A stretch of DNA of 64,000 nt from Xestospongia muta (Eukaryota > Porifera > Demospongiae > Haplosclerida > Petrosiidae). Each line of letters begins with the position of its first letter. Position 1 is the stretch's first letter. The position numbers and the translations under genes were made by a program. Positions 1 to 10,817 of this stretch are shown piece after piece. The DNA lies in assembly GCA_963693285.1 (NCBI GenBank), contig OY848919.1:6044136-6108135 (forward strand), written 5' to 3'. The notes beneath the pieces are model-generated. The model searched no databases, was not told the DNA's origin, and saw nothing but the letters and a program-made list of their open reading frames with translations.

Positions 1-663
1 AATATGTATCGTTATATTATGACATTTTTGAAGTACTGTATTTTTATATTATGGTATTATGGAGATTATGGAGTGATAACTAAAGTTACTCTTTAGAAAA
101 GAAGATGAAAAATACATTGTTTTGTATATGTGTAGTGCATTATTCCTTTGTGTCATTGATATTTCACTTTCAATTTATTTATGAATTCCCAACACGAGGA
201 AAATATTTTATTTTGTGGTTTCGTCAAGACAACATTAGCAGTAACTATTGCATAATTATTGTAAACAGGAATTTTTCCATTCATAATTATCATCATAGAT
301 AGATAGGTGATTGACTTATTATCGATTACTTTATTGCCATTCCTAAGACTATGTCATGTTTTGAATTTAATTATTATTGTTTAAGACCTACATGGGTAAC
401 TTTTAAAACTGCTTTACTCATTCACTCGTGATGGTTGATAACATCACTTGTATTATATATGACTGCACAAAACATGAAGCCAACACAAATATTGCATAAC
501 TTATAACACCCACCCAAACTATTATATAATTTTTATTTTCAACACTATCAACAATCAATACCTTGTTGAATGTTAAGTGTGCAAACTTCATAGCATCACT
601 TAATAATGATTAATTAAAATAGCAACATTTAAAGATGTCTTAAATGAAGGCGTTTTCTAGTTC
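1..663. other. Non-coding AT-rich flank, nothing recognised
   Basis: AT-rich sequence with only short chance reading frames. No splice-like structure, repeat match to the rest of the window, or RNA gene was seen. The relic described next begins at its right edge. Confidence 0.5.
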
Positions 664-920
664 TCTTTGATACTCCTTTCCTGGTTGATATAAGCTGTGA
701 TATCAGCTACCATGTAGATGTTAACTATATTATCTACTACAATTAGTTTTAATATTTAAAAGACAAGGATCACAAAAAGAGAAGGAGAGTCTGAGTGAGG
801 TGGTAATAGAAACCACAATTTGAAGGACAATAGGGTTATTTTTCAGTTTAGCTACACAAGTAAATATATAAAAAGTCCAAAGAAGGACCCTTTCATTATT
901 GAGGAGATATAATAATAATA
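664..920 (-). pseudogene. 3'-end relic of a subgroup-C POT-like transporter
   Basis: Read on the minus strand, this stretch matches the last part of the intact gene at 1322-2977: the tail coding for the gut-like EEEYH region, the cytoplasmic RVRDNPVN-type segment and the block around AQSPQQMKG are all recognisable at the nucleotide level (shared strings such as gttgatataagctgtgata and gacagtctgagtga-like). Internal deletions and stops leave no usable frame. It is a duplicated and decayed 3' end, lying in the same orientation as its parent about 0.7 kb further right. Confidence 0.7.
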
Positions 921-1321
921 AAATGAAGAAAACAATAATAATAAAAATACCTTCAAATGCTTACAACATTTGTGGTAATAAAGTTCCAAAAACAATTGAG
1001 AAACATAACCTTGTTGATTATGTTTTTAAACATACAAATGACATAATTGAAGAAATACAAAATAACATAATTATGTTGGCTAAAGTGAATATGGTAAATA
1101 TAATGTTGTAAATATTAACAAACACATCATTGAAAGTAAATAAAGGAATCAACAGCAAACTATGTACATGCATTTTGCAGTCCTGCAAATGGGAGTTGTA
1201 GTTAATGAAAACACTAAACAATATATATAACACAACATTGACTGTGAAAAATAACAAACAAAATTTATAAATGCTTACTTTACATAGATAGACACGTATG
1301 TCCTCTTTAATAAGGTATATA
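921..1321. other. 3' flank of the subgroup-C transporter gene
   Basis: About 400 bases of AT-rich sequence between the relic and the stop codon of the intact minus-strand gene. It should contain the gene's 3' UTR. Reading frames here are antisense or chance. Confidence 0.4.
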
Positions 1322-2977
1322 TTAATTGTTGTTATTATTATAATACTTGAAAATGTCTTGATTTGATGAGTGAATGGAGTAGCTTTCTTCATCTGTTTGT
1401 CTATGATACTCTTCTTCCTGGTTGATATAAGCTGTGATATGTGTCTCAGCTATCATGTGGATATTGACTGGATTATCTCTCACTCTTAGCTTGTATTGTT
1501 TAGACAGTATAAGAAAGAAAATGAACACAAAAGAGAAAAGGACAGTCTGAGTGAGATAGTAATAGAATCCACAGCTTATAGGAATGGATTGAGGAAGTAA
1601 ATAAAAAGGACGGTAAAGGTTAGATCCAATGACTTTGGCTATGCCATTCAATCCATAAAAAAGTCCAAATAAGAACCCTTTCATTTGTTGAGGTGATTGA
1701 GCAATAATAAACTCATTAATAACTAAATCAAAAACAAGAGTACCAATTGTATTCCATATTATTGGTATCATAGTCCAATAATAATTAAGAGACAATTCTG
1801 TTTTGAAATGGCTGCTGTTCTTGTTAAACATACATGTGGCATTAGGAGTTTGAAGGTGACCTATAGTCTCTATGGTTACCATGCCAATAGTTCCGATAAT
1901 ATTTAGAAAAAAAGCAACTCCAATTACTTTCAACATGCTGGGAGTATATTTAGTCACATTTTGTAAAAGCGGTCTTAAAATGAAATAATATAGTGGTATT
2001 CCAAATGTAGCTATCTTATGATGTAACCCCAATTCATCTCTGAACAGGCATTCAAGTATCTTCCCATATTTAATTGTCATGTGCTGTTGCTGAAGCCATG
2101 TCACAGGTACTACTATTCCTGTCATTGCACATATAAAAATAATAAGCACTAATCTCAGTGTTGTCTTGACATTCTCTACTTCCTCCTCTGAGAAAGGACC
2201 ACCATATTTATCCTTACCAAGATCTAGTCTTGAAGGGGCATCTTGTTCCCAGAAGGTGAGGGCACTACGATTTTTTGGGTACCTGTTCTTTCTAGCATAG
2301 TTGAGTACTTTAGAAATGTGTTTTATAGGGTTAGTGATCTGAGGTGTTTTGTTGAGTAAATGTTGACCAAAAAATATACTAGAGAGAGCAATAGCTAGAC
2401 CAGAGAAAGACAGGAAGATGGATGCCAATATTTGAGGTGTGACTTGTAATACACAGGATGTGTTATAAGCCATTGTAATTGGAACTAGTTGACTCCAAAA
2501 CCACCAATGTACTGCAGCACTGAGTTCATCACCAGATGCTCCTATCATTTGATCAGTAATAAAAGAAAGAGTGTTAGCATATATAATGGCTATACCTAAT
2601 GAATTGACAATGGTACTTGTATAAAAAATGATTTTTGAAATCATTGATTCAAAATCCTTTATAATAGCAGATATTGTCCAAAATACACATCCTATTATTA
2701 AAGAATAAAGGCCGTATAAAACAGCTCTATATCGTCCAATCCATGCATCAGCAATCCATCCAAATACAGGGTAAAAGATTTGAAGAGTTAAAATCAAAAA
2801 ATGAGAGACTTGATAGTAGTTATAGTGAACTTCATTCACTTCTGAATAGATGTTACCACTAGGAAGAAATGACCAGAAGACAAATATACACATGTTTATC
2901 CAAATCATCAAAACAGCTCCTTTTGAATTAACACACTGTACTTGATAAGAACAAAGTCTTTTGCCTCTCATTTTCAA
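1322..2977 (-). CDS. POT/SLC15-like 12-TM transporter, subgroup C
   Basis: Intact 551-residue, intronless frame. It is a major-facilitator protein of the proton-dependent oligopeptide transporter (POT/PTR2, SLC15) type by overall pattern: hydrophobic helix near residues 22-40, second helix ending in GWIADAWIGRY (the POT A-motif GxxxAD..xGRY) near 75-85, a TM4 block with FITDQMIGASGDELSA, a long cytoplasmic loop with ARKNRYP, RSALTFWEQ, PSRLDLGKDKYGGPF, then six more helices including INEFIIAQSPQQMKG (the POT TM10 signature). The tail is long, acidic and ends in a run of Asn. The classical TM1 ExxERF motif is absent, so peptide/proton cotransport is not assured. Start: the first Met (MKMRG) is upstream of the first helix and there is no better one. 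It differs strongly from the A and B subgroups and has dead 3' copies on both sides. Confidence 0.8.
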   Translation of the reverse strand: MKMRGKRLCSYQVQCVNSKGAVLMIWINMCIFVFWSFLPSGNIYSEVNEVHYNYYQVSHFLILTLQIFYPVFGWIADAWIGRYRAVLYGLYSLIIGCVFWTISAIIKDFESMISKIIFYTSTIVNSLGIAIIYANTLSFITDQMIGASGDELSAAVHWWFWSQLVPITMAYNTSCVLQVTPQILASIFLSFSGLAIALSSIFFGQHLLNKTPQITNPIKHISKVLNYARKNRYPKNRSALTFWEQDAPSRLDLGKDKYGGPFSEEEVENVKTTLRLVLIIFICAMTGIVVPVTWLQQQHMTIKYGKILECLFRDELGLHHKIATFGIPLYYFILRPLLQNVTKYTPSMLKVIGVAFFLNIIGTIGMVTIETIGHLQTPNATCMFNKNSSHFKTELSLNYYWTMIPIIWNTIGTLVFDLVINEFIIAQSPQQMKGFLFGLFYGLNGIAKVIGSNLYRPFYLLPQSIPISCGFYYYLTQTVLFSFVFIFFLILSKQYKLRVRDNPVNIHMIAETHITAYINQEEEYHRQTDEESYSIHSSNQDIFKYYNNNNN

Positions 2978-3692
2978 TCATTCGTACATGAGAAGTAAAA
3001 TTATTTATTGTTGTTGTACCTTATTCTCTTAAATTTACTTTTACTTGAAATCTCAATTATACTTGTGTACATCAACAATATAAACAGTTTACAATACTAC
3101 ATGTATTGGCAAATGTATAACGACTCTCACCTCTATAACATTATATATATACATGTATATATATGTAAGTGTGTTTATTTTTAAACACTTTCATAGCAGC
3201 TCTACACTGTTGTCATTATGATGATATACCTAAATAGATTGTTATCATCACATAATTATTCAGTTTGAACATATAATATCTATTGTGCTTATATAATATC
3301 ATTGGTATATTTCAAAGTATACCAAAATTTTGTAAGGTCTATAATTATATAGTATCTTAGTAATAGTAGAGTATGTAATACAGTAGTGTATTTGATCATA
3401 TGATTGAAAGTAACAACAATTTATACATAACAGACAAGTAAACAACCATGTCATTCTCATTTTCAATGCTACCAACTCAACTAAACTACTTATTTGGAGG
3501 ATTTCAAATTGTAAAATCTTTTAAAAGTCATGTATGACATGTTCTACATTTGTATATGATGATTTTAAAAGTTGTGTGAATAATCAAAAACCCTTGTAGA
3601 GGGTATATATATAACATGATGTTACTTTAATGTAACACATAAGCAAATAAAAAAATCAAGTTTCATATGTTATGACACTATAATAGTTAAGT
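2978..3692. other. 5' flank of the subgroup-C gene, no gene seen
   Basis: AT-rich region upstream of the minus-strand gene, including short AT runs near 3140-3170. It presumably holds the promoter, but no specific element can be assigned. Confidence 0.4.
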
Positions 3693-3780
3693 TTGATGAG
3701 TGAACAGAGTAGGTTTATTTGTTAATTTCTCTAGAATGCCTTCTTTCTTGTTGATATAAGCTATGATATATGTTTCATCA

Positions 3781-3826
<46 letters not shown>

Positions 3827-4087
3827 TTTAATATCATGTGGATATTAATTAGATTATTTCTTACTCTCAGTTTGTACTATTTAAAAAGAATCAGGAAGAC
3901 AATGAATATAAAGAGAGAAAGATAGTGTGACTGAAGTAGCATTAGAAACCACACCTTATAGGACTGGATTGAGGAAGTAATTGGAAAAATAATGAAAGTG
4001 AATGCATCACAAAATCCAAATATGGAAAACCTTTGATTTGTTTGGATCACTTGTAGTATTATATAATCCAGTAATAATTGAATGACA
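3693..4087 (-). pseudogene. Second 3'-end relic of subgroup-C transporter
   Basis: Nucleotide match, minus strand, to the C-terminal coding region of the gene at 1322-2977: shared blocks around gttgatataagct, the ttaggactggattgagga-like block and the ccagtaataattgaa end. An (AT)n microsatellite has expanded inside it at 3783-3824. Frame is destroyed. With 664-920 it shows that this gene has been duplicated locally at least twice. Confidence 0.7.
3783..3824. repeat. (AT)21 microsatellite
   Basis: Uninterrupted AT dinucleotide run inside the transporter relic. Confidence 0.95.
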
Positions 4088-4260
4088 TGTTGTAGTCAGG
4101 TGGTATAGAAATGCTAAAATATTAACTATTTATTTAATTATTTATTAATGAAATTATTATTTTTTATCTTACTGAGGTAAATGATTTCATAGGGACTCAT
4201 GTTGTTCCGCTACTTCACAAAAAAGAAACATAATCATTAGCAGTAAGTTAAATTCTTTAA

Positions 4261-4777
4261 TTAAGCCACACCAATGTCAGATATCTTGGTTGTGAAATTT
4301 GAAGTCAGCAACATGCTATTGTTTGTGAGAACACAATGAACAATGAAAGGCTTCTTACAGCGAATATATTTGAGACCCTTTGAAACATCAAATAAGATGA
4401 AGTACACTATTTGCAGTGGGATATCTTGGTGTGTTTCTAAACAATGAGTTAATGATAATTGAAGATACTTTTTCACTAACTTGTGTTAAGAATGTTGAGA
4501 GAATAAATACCTATTAACTGGACAATGCTAGGGTGATATTGTTGATATGATAGAAACACTCTTCAGAAACTTCACCAATTTTTTATTCTAGAAATAGAAA
4601 ACATGATGTAGTGATCATTTCATCATTAGCTAGTATATGTACCTGTACAATAGCTTCATGTAAAGTCTTTCCAGTGCAAACTAGTTTACTCACCCTAATC
4701 TTAACTACTACACCATAAGCTTCATGATCCAATTTTTTACCAGTCTCCTCTACATTATTTAGTAACAAAGCTGACAT
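4261..4777 (-). pseudogene. Protein kinase domain relic
   Basis: Three minus-strand pieces in order spell a kinase domain. 4777-4583 carries a glycine-loop-like LDHEAYGVVVKI and an AxK-like TGKTLHEA. The middle (about 4555-4480, another frame) reads YHPSIVQLIGIYS, the usual HPNIVxxxG helix C/beta4 block. 4476-4261 carries HQDIPLQIVYFILFDVSKGL, then PFIVHCVLTNNSMLLTS and KISDIGVA, which correspond to subdomains V-VII. The catalytic HRDL has become HCVL, so the catalytic Asp is lost, and DFG is SDIG. Frame changes separate the pieces. This is a dead fragment of a tyrosine-kinase-like or Ser/Thr kinase; the exact family cannot be set from what remains. Confidence 0.75.
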
Positions 4778-4806
4778 TGTAGCTTTTCAGACATTTAGGC
4801 TATTAC

Positions 4807-5125
4807 TCATGCACTACTCTCCCAACCCACTACTGTAGTGCCATTGGCATATAAAAGTATATATAGAGTCACTAATGTACCCAAAGCGATGAAAAAGTCA
4901 ACTAACATTAATATTATTACAACTATTATAACTTTACATCTCATCCATTTCTCACCTAAGAAACCAAACAAGAGAATAAAAGAGATATTGAAGATCAATT
5001 GCAGCAAATATGATATATGAATAGTTATCAATGAAGTTTGTGGAAAGTTCTCCAGTTATAATAGTTAATGTAGTCAGTAAAATACTACTTGCCAGTACCA
5101 CAATAGTCATGCTAAAAAGATGAAG
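4807..5125 (-). pseudogene. N-terminal relic of a subgroup-D POT-like transporter
   Basis: Minus strand. First frame: TIVVLASSILLTTLTIITGE, then NFIDNYSYIIFAAIDL (TM1-TM2). After a one-base frame change the reading becomes EKWMRCKVIIVVIILMLVDF and TLYILLYANGTTVVG (TM3). The order and hydrophobicity line up with TM1-TM4 of the intact subgroup-C gene. The same sequence recurs, equally broken, near 21.4, 51.1 and 61.4 kb. It stops just before the kinase relic, so two unrelated dead genes are abutted here. Confidence 0.6.
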
Positions 5126-5844
5126 TTATTACAAGAGATGAACTCATAACTCAGATATGAAAATGTATGTTAACATGCTGTAGACAAGACCACTAATGAA
5201 GAAGTGGAGCTAAATCAGATTAGTTTATTAAAGGGCATAGCACTATACTTATAAACATTAAAAATTACTTAACTTTAGAAGTCATGTATTTAGTTCAAAG
5301 TATTAATTTAGTGACAGTCATTATAACATGACTATTTTACTGTAGAGACAGCAAGGACCTACTGACTTAAATGTACACATTGTTTTAAAAATATCAATAT
5401 TACAGGAAGTAAGAAGTGCCCAGAAAAAGAGGATGCATTGGAAGGATATCATTAGTTAATTTCAATTAGCACAAGTTATATGTTCAGACTGATAGGCAAT
5501 CTTAGGGTCTTTCAAGGACCAAAGAATATGTTTTAGATTTCTTTTCAACTTGAGCATACAATGGACTTGATGCACTGTTTCTGTCAAAATTAATATTACA
5601 GTAATGGGAATGGTTTTCACATGGTAATTGACTGCTTGTATGGTTTTTAATTTTTACTAGACACTATCCCAAAACCTAAACCTTAAATGCTTGAGGATAC
5701 AATGCATGGTCAGTAGTAAGCCACACCCTTTATTGCAATATTTTATTTTGACACAAACTGCATGCTATATACTATTACACTATAATTGAACAAAGGGGAG
5801 TGCCATCACATCTCCAATTAGTATGGACATAACTATTATATAAC
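5126..5844. other. No gene; one short minus-strand coding-like tail
   Basis: Mostly featureless. Between about 5600 and 5505 on the minus strand an open stretch reads NSASSPLYAQVEKKSKTYSL and soon stops. It resembles the cytoplasmic tails of receptor-like proteins, but it is short and could be chance. Confidence 0.3.
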
Positions 5845-6010
5845 ATTACATCACAATATGACATTGTTAATATGAAACAGACAGCAACATTTTAAAAGTG
5901 TTAGATCTCAAAGCTTATCCACTGTTGTATTGTCTCATTGTATAATATGTAGATGAATGTTTAAAAGGTACTGACAATTATATTTATGGTGTATTGTCAG
6001 GATGAGGATG
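5845..6010. repeat. Short dispersed duplicate (pair with 9240-9408)
   Basis: About 165 bases almost identical to 9240-9408 (shared aaagcttatccactgttg and aatatgtagatgaatgtt blocks). It marks the left edge of the duplicated region that carries the subgroup-A transporter genes. Confidence 0.85.
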
Positions 6011-6616
6011 TAATTCGTCAGTTGACCAATTCATCTAATTTTTTGTGATTGTTCACTAAGACTGGATATAACTTACCCTGTGGTAAGTACACATTAATTA
6101 CTACCACATATTGAACTATTTTACCATAATGGTGTTAGGTCTATGCAAGGTATCACTAGGAATATAGCCATTGCAAGCATGGATCCAAGCATGGATGATA
6201 ATTTGTTAAGGTTGTAGGACTTGACATCCTCTATCTATTGTGATTACTTAAAAATGTCGCTCTTGTAAACTACATATCCTTGCAGGTTTGTTATTTTCTT
6301 GTAACCAAAAGGGTGTTAATTAATGGTTATTTAGGAATAGACACAATGAAAATTGGTTTGATGTATAATAATGTTAGTATATGAAAGGTAAACACATTAT
6401 ATGAACAAATAGTTTATCTTTCACTTACTTGTGTAAAGTGAGCATATGTCACACTTTTAAAAGGAGAACATGTTTATGTTAAGAACATGAACGTGTTCAT
6501 ATTAACAGATATGTTGTGTTATGTTATAAATGTTTGTATTGATGGCAAAACATCATTCGTTCAATTTGTTTGAGTATATCTAATATCTCAAGTACTCATC
6601 TTAACAATTTGAGACA
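5994..6616 (+). promoter_or_regulatory. Duplicated 5' flank of subgroup-A transporter gene
   Basis: This 0.6-kb upstream segment is repeated, with indels, at 11519-12530 before the sister gene. Blocks shared include ttgaccaattcatctaa, aactattttaccataatg and tttatctttcacttact. The last is a recurring motif before transporter genes in this window (see findings). The promoter is presumably in the last 200 bases; no TATA box can be fixed in such AT-rich DNA. Confidence 0.5.
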
Positions 6617-7960
6617 ATGCTAAGATTTTGGATCAAGTCACAATCAGTACTGCTAATTATTCTCTGGGATGTCTCTATGTATGCTCATTTGACTTTTATT
6701 AGAAGTTTTGCAGCAACTATTTATTCTGAAGTTAATGATAATGCTCATAAGATTGTCTTTGATATTGGATATTGTCTTATTTACTTTTTATTTCCCTCCT
6801 TTGGTCTGCTTGCTGATGTAAAAGTAGGTAGGTATATATCTATCATTACTGGTGTGTATCTGTCATTTTTATCTTGGATGGTTGCTGGCATGGCTTTCAT
6901 TATAATGACTTTTTCACATTATAATGTTCTGTATTATATAATAAATGGTGTTGGGTATTTACTACAAGTTATTGGATACTCATGTCTACGAGCGAATGTT
7001 GTCCAATTTAACATTGATCAAACAATTGGTGCTTCAGGTGACAAGTTAAGTGCTATTATATACTGGCACTCATTGAGTGTTCCTGCAATTTTTTGTATTG
7101 CAGTAATTGTACAATGCTTGATAAATCAGTTTATCATTGTGTCATATGTGGTATCAGGTGTGGCTGTCTCTGCAGTTATTGTCACTAACTTTCTCTTTAA
7201 TCATTGGCTGGATACTACATCTCATATTGTCAATCCTGTCAAATTGATTGTTAAAGTACTCAACTATGCCAGGAAAAACAAATATCCTAGGAATCATAGT
7301 GCTTTGACTTATTGGGAGGAGAATTACCCTTCCAGGTTAGACTTAGGTAAAGAAGAATATGGTGGACCATTCACAGAGGAACAAGTAGAGAATGTGAAGG
7401 TAGTCATGCGTTTGACACCATTATTTATCTGTGTTGTTGGAATTCTTTGTGCTGATGATGTTAAATGGATTAGTTTTTATAAATCAGATGAAGAATTTTC
7501 GTTTTTTGATTGCTTTATGTTCAAAAATGGATTACATACTTTAGTAGCTTCACTTTTAATTCTTATCTATCAATTAATTATACAACCTTGTTTTCACAAG
7601 TACATTCCAAGTATGCTTAAAAGAATTGGAGTTGGACTGGTTTTCTCATTATTTACTACAATATATTCTGTCATAATTCTTGCTTGTAAAGACCATTTAC
7701 TTTTTAACGCGTCCTCATATAAAACGTTTATTATATCTCAAGTTTTGTATGGAATATCATACGCTTTAATTTTCCCAACATCCTTAGAGTTCACAATAGC
7801 TCAATCTCCACACGAAATGAGAAGTTTAATGGTGGGATTATGGTATGCAGCAATTGGTATTGGTTATACTATTAATATTAACATGAAATATCAATTGAAC
7901 ATCTTGTATTATTTTATAACAATGAGTGCTCTTGTTCTTATTATACTATATATTAGTTAA
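6617..7960 (+). CDS. POT-like transporter, subgroup A, 3'-truncated copy
   Basis: 447-residue frame about 90% identical to the 494-residue gene at 12531-14015. It has the same helices, GLLADVKVGRY near 63-73, FNIDQTIGASGDKLSA near 131-146, the NYARKNKYP loop, RLDLGKEEYGGPF and TIAQSPHEMR near 393. After about residue 444 (ALVLIIL) the match to the sister ends and the frame runs into a stop after YIS. The last helix and the KLRVRENEVN...EEHYERY tail are missing. The sequence after the break is dispersed repeat R1, so a rearrangement or insertion removed the 3' end. It may be a pseudogene, or a transporter without its final helix and tail. The rest of the frame is undamaged, so the break is recent. 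Confidence 0.7.
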   Translation: MLRFWIKSQSVLLIILWDVSMYAHLTFIRSFAATIYSEVNDNAHKIVFDIGYCLIYFLFPSFGLLADVKVGRYISIITGVYLSFLSWMVAGMAFIIMTFSHYNVLYYIINGVGYLLQVIGYSCLRANVVQFNIDQTIGASGDKLSAIIYWHSLSVPAIFCIAVIVQCLINQFIIVSYVVSGVAVSAVIVTNFLFNHWLDTTSHIVNPVKLIVKVLNYARKNKYPRNHSALTYWEENYPSRLDLGKEEYGGPFTEEQVENVKVVMRLTPLFICVVGILCADDVKWISFYKSDEEFSFFDCFMFKNGLHTLVASLLILIYQLIIQPCFHKYIPSMLKRIGVGLVFSLFTTIYSVIILACKDHLLFNASSYKTFIISQVLYGISYALIFPTSLEFTIAQSPHEMRSLMVGLWYAAIGIGYTININMKYQLNILYYFITMSALVLIILYIS

Positions 7961-8049
7961 ATCAAAATCTGTGAACAAAAAAATAAAATTTTTAAATAAT
8001 CACTAAATTTATCTTTGACCATTGACTTTAGCACACTAATTTCATTCAT

Positions 8050-9205
8050 TGTGCTTTGCATTGACTCATTCTCTTTAAAAATTACATAATAATAATTCAA
8101 TTTTTAACATGTACATGTACATTGATGTAGTATAGCAAATATATATATATATATATATAATATAAAAATGGAATATTATATTATGGAGAGGAGAAAGAAC
8201 TCTTAAAATGACAATTAAGAATCTGTAAATTGACAAAAATGTTTATAAGAAATAAATATAGCAAAAAATCATTGAGTTGTCATATTAATTTATTGAGAAT
8301 TATTGGTAAAAAATAAATTGGCAGTTTATAATACCAATTACATTTTTTTAATTTTTAAGAAAATGTAAGAAGTAAATGTAGGTATCATAGCTAGCAAAAA
8401 TTTGCCAAATCACCAATTATTGTTTAACTTTACTAATGGTACCCAGTATATGTTATATACTAAAATATACATAACTCAATTCCTTTTCTTAGAGAGTGGA
8501 TGGAGGCCAATTAATCTGACTGAAACTCTCCTTTGGAAACAGTTAAAGTAATATGTAAGAATTACTGACATGTATGTACATAATACCTTCATCTAAGATG
8601 TATTTTGACTTCACAAGTTTACTAATGTTAGTGCAACTCCTTTTGAGTGAAGTAACCTTCTTGAAGGCTCTAGAAAATATAATAAATAATATAATGTTGG
8701 AAGTACAAAAGAAGCTTCAAATAGTAATAAAAATGTGTGTAATCAAACCAATGATTGCCTTCCTTACTATATGGAATAAACATAATTTAGATAAGGTAAG
8801 TACTATACTAGAGAATAATGTGGATGTTAGTATGCATAACAGGTCTCAATGATAGAACTCAATAATAATTCAATATCACGTCAATCATCTCTTAAATCAC
8901 ACTTTGCATTAATAAGAGGAGCAAATATGACTTACCATCAATCTTTAGGTCCTGTTTTAACTAACACTATTCGTATATCAATACATCAATCCCTAGATTG
9001 ATATCTACCAATGTAGCAACTGCATCTTTTAAGAAAATTGACTCTTATTATTATTGTACCCACATTAGTACTCATTGTGTTGTTCTGGTCAATTATTCTA
9101 TGTCTACTTGTTTATCATTGTGTCAGTTAGTTGATTGATTCAGAAAGAATTTTACTACAGTAAATGAAGACATCATACGGTCAGATAATTGATATCATAT
9201 AGTAG
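8050..9205. repeat. Dispersed repeat R1, two-block copy
   Basis: Block a (8050-8665) recurs at 16028-16492 and 23167-23690; block b (8850-9205) recurs at 24905-25235. Typical shared strings are gtcatattaatttattgag and gacttcacaagtttactaat (block a) and tagaactcaataataattca (block b). R1 abuts the broken end of the gene at 6617-7960. No coding capacity or terminal repeats were recognised. Block b in this copy can be read as a stretch ending in a hydrophobic segment, but the other copy does not keep that frame. Confidence 0.8.
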
Positions 9206-9239
9206 AATATTATATATATATATATATATATCTGACCTA

Positions 9240-9408
9240 AATTACATCACAATATGACATTGCTAATATGAAACAGACAGCAACTTTTTAAAAGCGTTAG
9301 ACCACAAAGCTTATCCACTGTTGTATTGTCTCATTGTATAATATGTAGATGAATGTTCAAAAGGTACTGACAATTGTAATTATGGTGTATTGTCAGGATG
9401 GGGATGTG
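9240..9408. repeat. Second copy of the short duplicate at 5845-6010
   Basis: Near-identical to 5845-6010, with a few substitutions. Confidence 0.85.
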
Positions 9409-9441
9409 ATGTCAATTGTCTTAATACTAATTGAGCAGCTC

Positions 9442-9443
<2 letters not shown>

Positions 9444-9488
<45 letters not shown>

Positions 9489-9492
9489 TATT
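9444..9492. repeat. (AT)n microsatellite
   Basis: AT dinucleotide run with one interruption near 9481. Confidence 0.95.
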
Positions 9493-9554
9493 CTCACTAT
9501 TTTGCTAATGCATTTGAAGTCTAAACTTAGTTATTATTTGTGAGTATAAAATAA

Positions 9555-10284
9555 GTGAATCCACTTTTTATCATCATAATATTATCTTTCATAACCTATC
9601 AATTTTCTACTGCCTTTTTATCTTTACTTATAGTGTATATGTTTTGGTGGCATCTCCTTAAAATAAATTTGAATAAAAATACTAAAATTCTATTACTTAA
9701 TATCCTCTGGCTGTGCCATATCTTGTTGTTATATTGCTGTTACTTTCTATCAATTTATAATAGTTCCTTTCTTCTCTCACTACATTCCTTATATATTGAA
9801 ACGCATATGAATTGAACTGCTAGCAGTGTTAGTAGAGTCTATAATGACAAGTCTTATTAGCTATTTCATGACTTGAGATATCAGAAATGCTTTAATTATC
9901 AATGATACATGCTTGCCTTCACTAGTAGTGCAACATTCTAAAATCGTTTTTAATCTGATGCATTCACTCTACCTTTATATATCATGACTGTTCCTCAATT
10001 TTTTGCTGGTACCAGTATTTCAATAGTTCATTTCACAGGTATTGAGTTTATTCTAGCTCAAAGTCCTTGTACTATGCAAAATTGTTATTGGAATATGGTA
10101 CATGCATATTAGCATTTATGGTATATATCTAACTTTGTCAAGCTCAATATTAGGAAGACGTTGAGAGTATAATGTTGTTAAGACAAGTATTTTTTTAGTC
10201 ATTGTTTTCATTATTGCTGTATATAAATGCAAGTATAGACAATGTAATGAACTATTATTACAGAATATACTGAAAGACAACTGA
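9555..10284 (+). pseudogene. Subgroup-D POT-like transporter pseudogene
   Basis: A decayed transporter C-terminal half that must be read in several frames. 9555-9750 gives hydrophobic IIIILSFITYQFSTAFL and WWHLLKINL, then AVPYLVV. After a frame change at about 9748 it gives YQFIIVPFFSHYIPYILKRI, the counterpart of QLIIYPCFHNYIPSMLKRI in the live genes, followed by a stop. 9984-10110 gives TVPQFFAGTSISIVHFTGIE and FILAQSPCTMQ, the TM10 signature. 10176-10284 gives FLVIVFIIAVYKCKYRQCNE, the last helix and basic tail. At least two stops and two frame changes. The same paralog is seen at 20398-21500 on the other strand, so subgroup D was a distinct gene with no intact copy in this window. Confidence 0.75.
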
Positions 10285-10581
10285 TATATTAATATGGCAC
10301 AAATGATGTATTTCCTTATTGTATGAATAATGGCCATGTTCATAACTTATTCCCATAATTATGACAACACAATTCATTAGTAATATCTTTATATATATTG
10401 CTACACAATTCATTTGAATTTAAAAATAAATTACACAGTTTTAGTCAATATACCTATAATATATGATGTTGTAGAACTGAAGATATATAAATATGCAGTG
10501 AAGTGTTGTACATTATAAAAGGAGTTTAAATTATCTGACTTATGTATACAGTATATATGATTTAACCTTAATATGGTTAAT

Positions 10582-10817
10582 TGTTAGAGACAAGCACTTA
10601 TACACTCTTAGCTGTTAGTTAATTAATTACTTATTATTATTCATTTCTATAAGCACGTGTTTCTAGAGTCTTCTAGAAGTATTGTGGTTTATGTTAATTA
10701 TATAACTTTGAATCATATTGTTCATTATTAGTCTATAAGTCTGAGTTATCTCTCTGTCGTTCACTTTGTTAAATAAAGTTATGTTGTCACTCTGCTAAGT
10801 GCTAACCAATTCTAACA
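10582..10817. mobile_element. Probable solo LTR, 236 bp
   Basis: Starts TGTTAGA and ends TCTAACA, a 7-base inverted terminal match of the kind found in LTRs. It contains an AATAAA signal (taaataaagtt) in its right part. Flanking bases ttaat/ttaaa are an imperfect 5-base target duplication. No internal coding. No second copy is in this window, so the call rests on ends and composition only. Confidence 0.5.

Noticed and set aside
105..302. 65-codon frame
   Set aside because: Low complexity, no relatives in the window, typical of chance frames in AT-rich DNA.
1018..1392. 124-codon minus-strand frame overlapping the end of the first transporter gene
   Set aside because: Hydrophobic by AT-richness, out of frame with the gene, no homologous frame in the related relics.
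4970..5000. Splice donor gtgagaaatgg inside the 4.8-5.1 kb relic
   Set aside because: The reading on both sides aligns to continuous transporter helices with a one-base frame change, so decay explains it without an intron.
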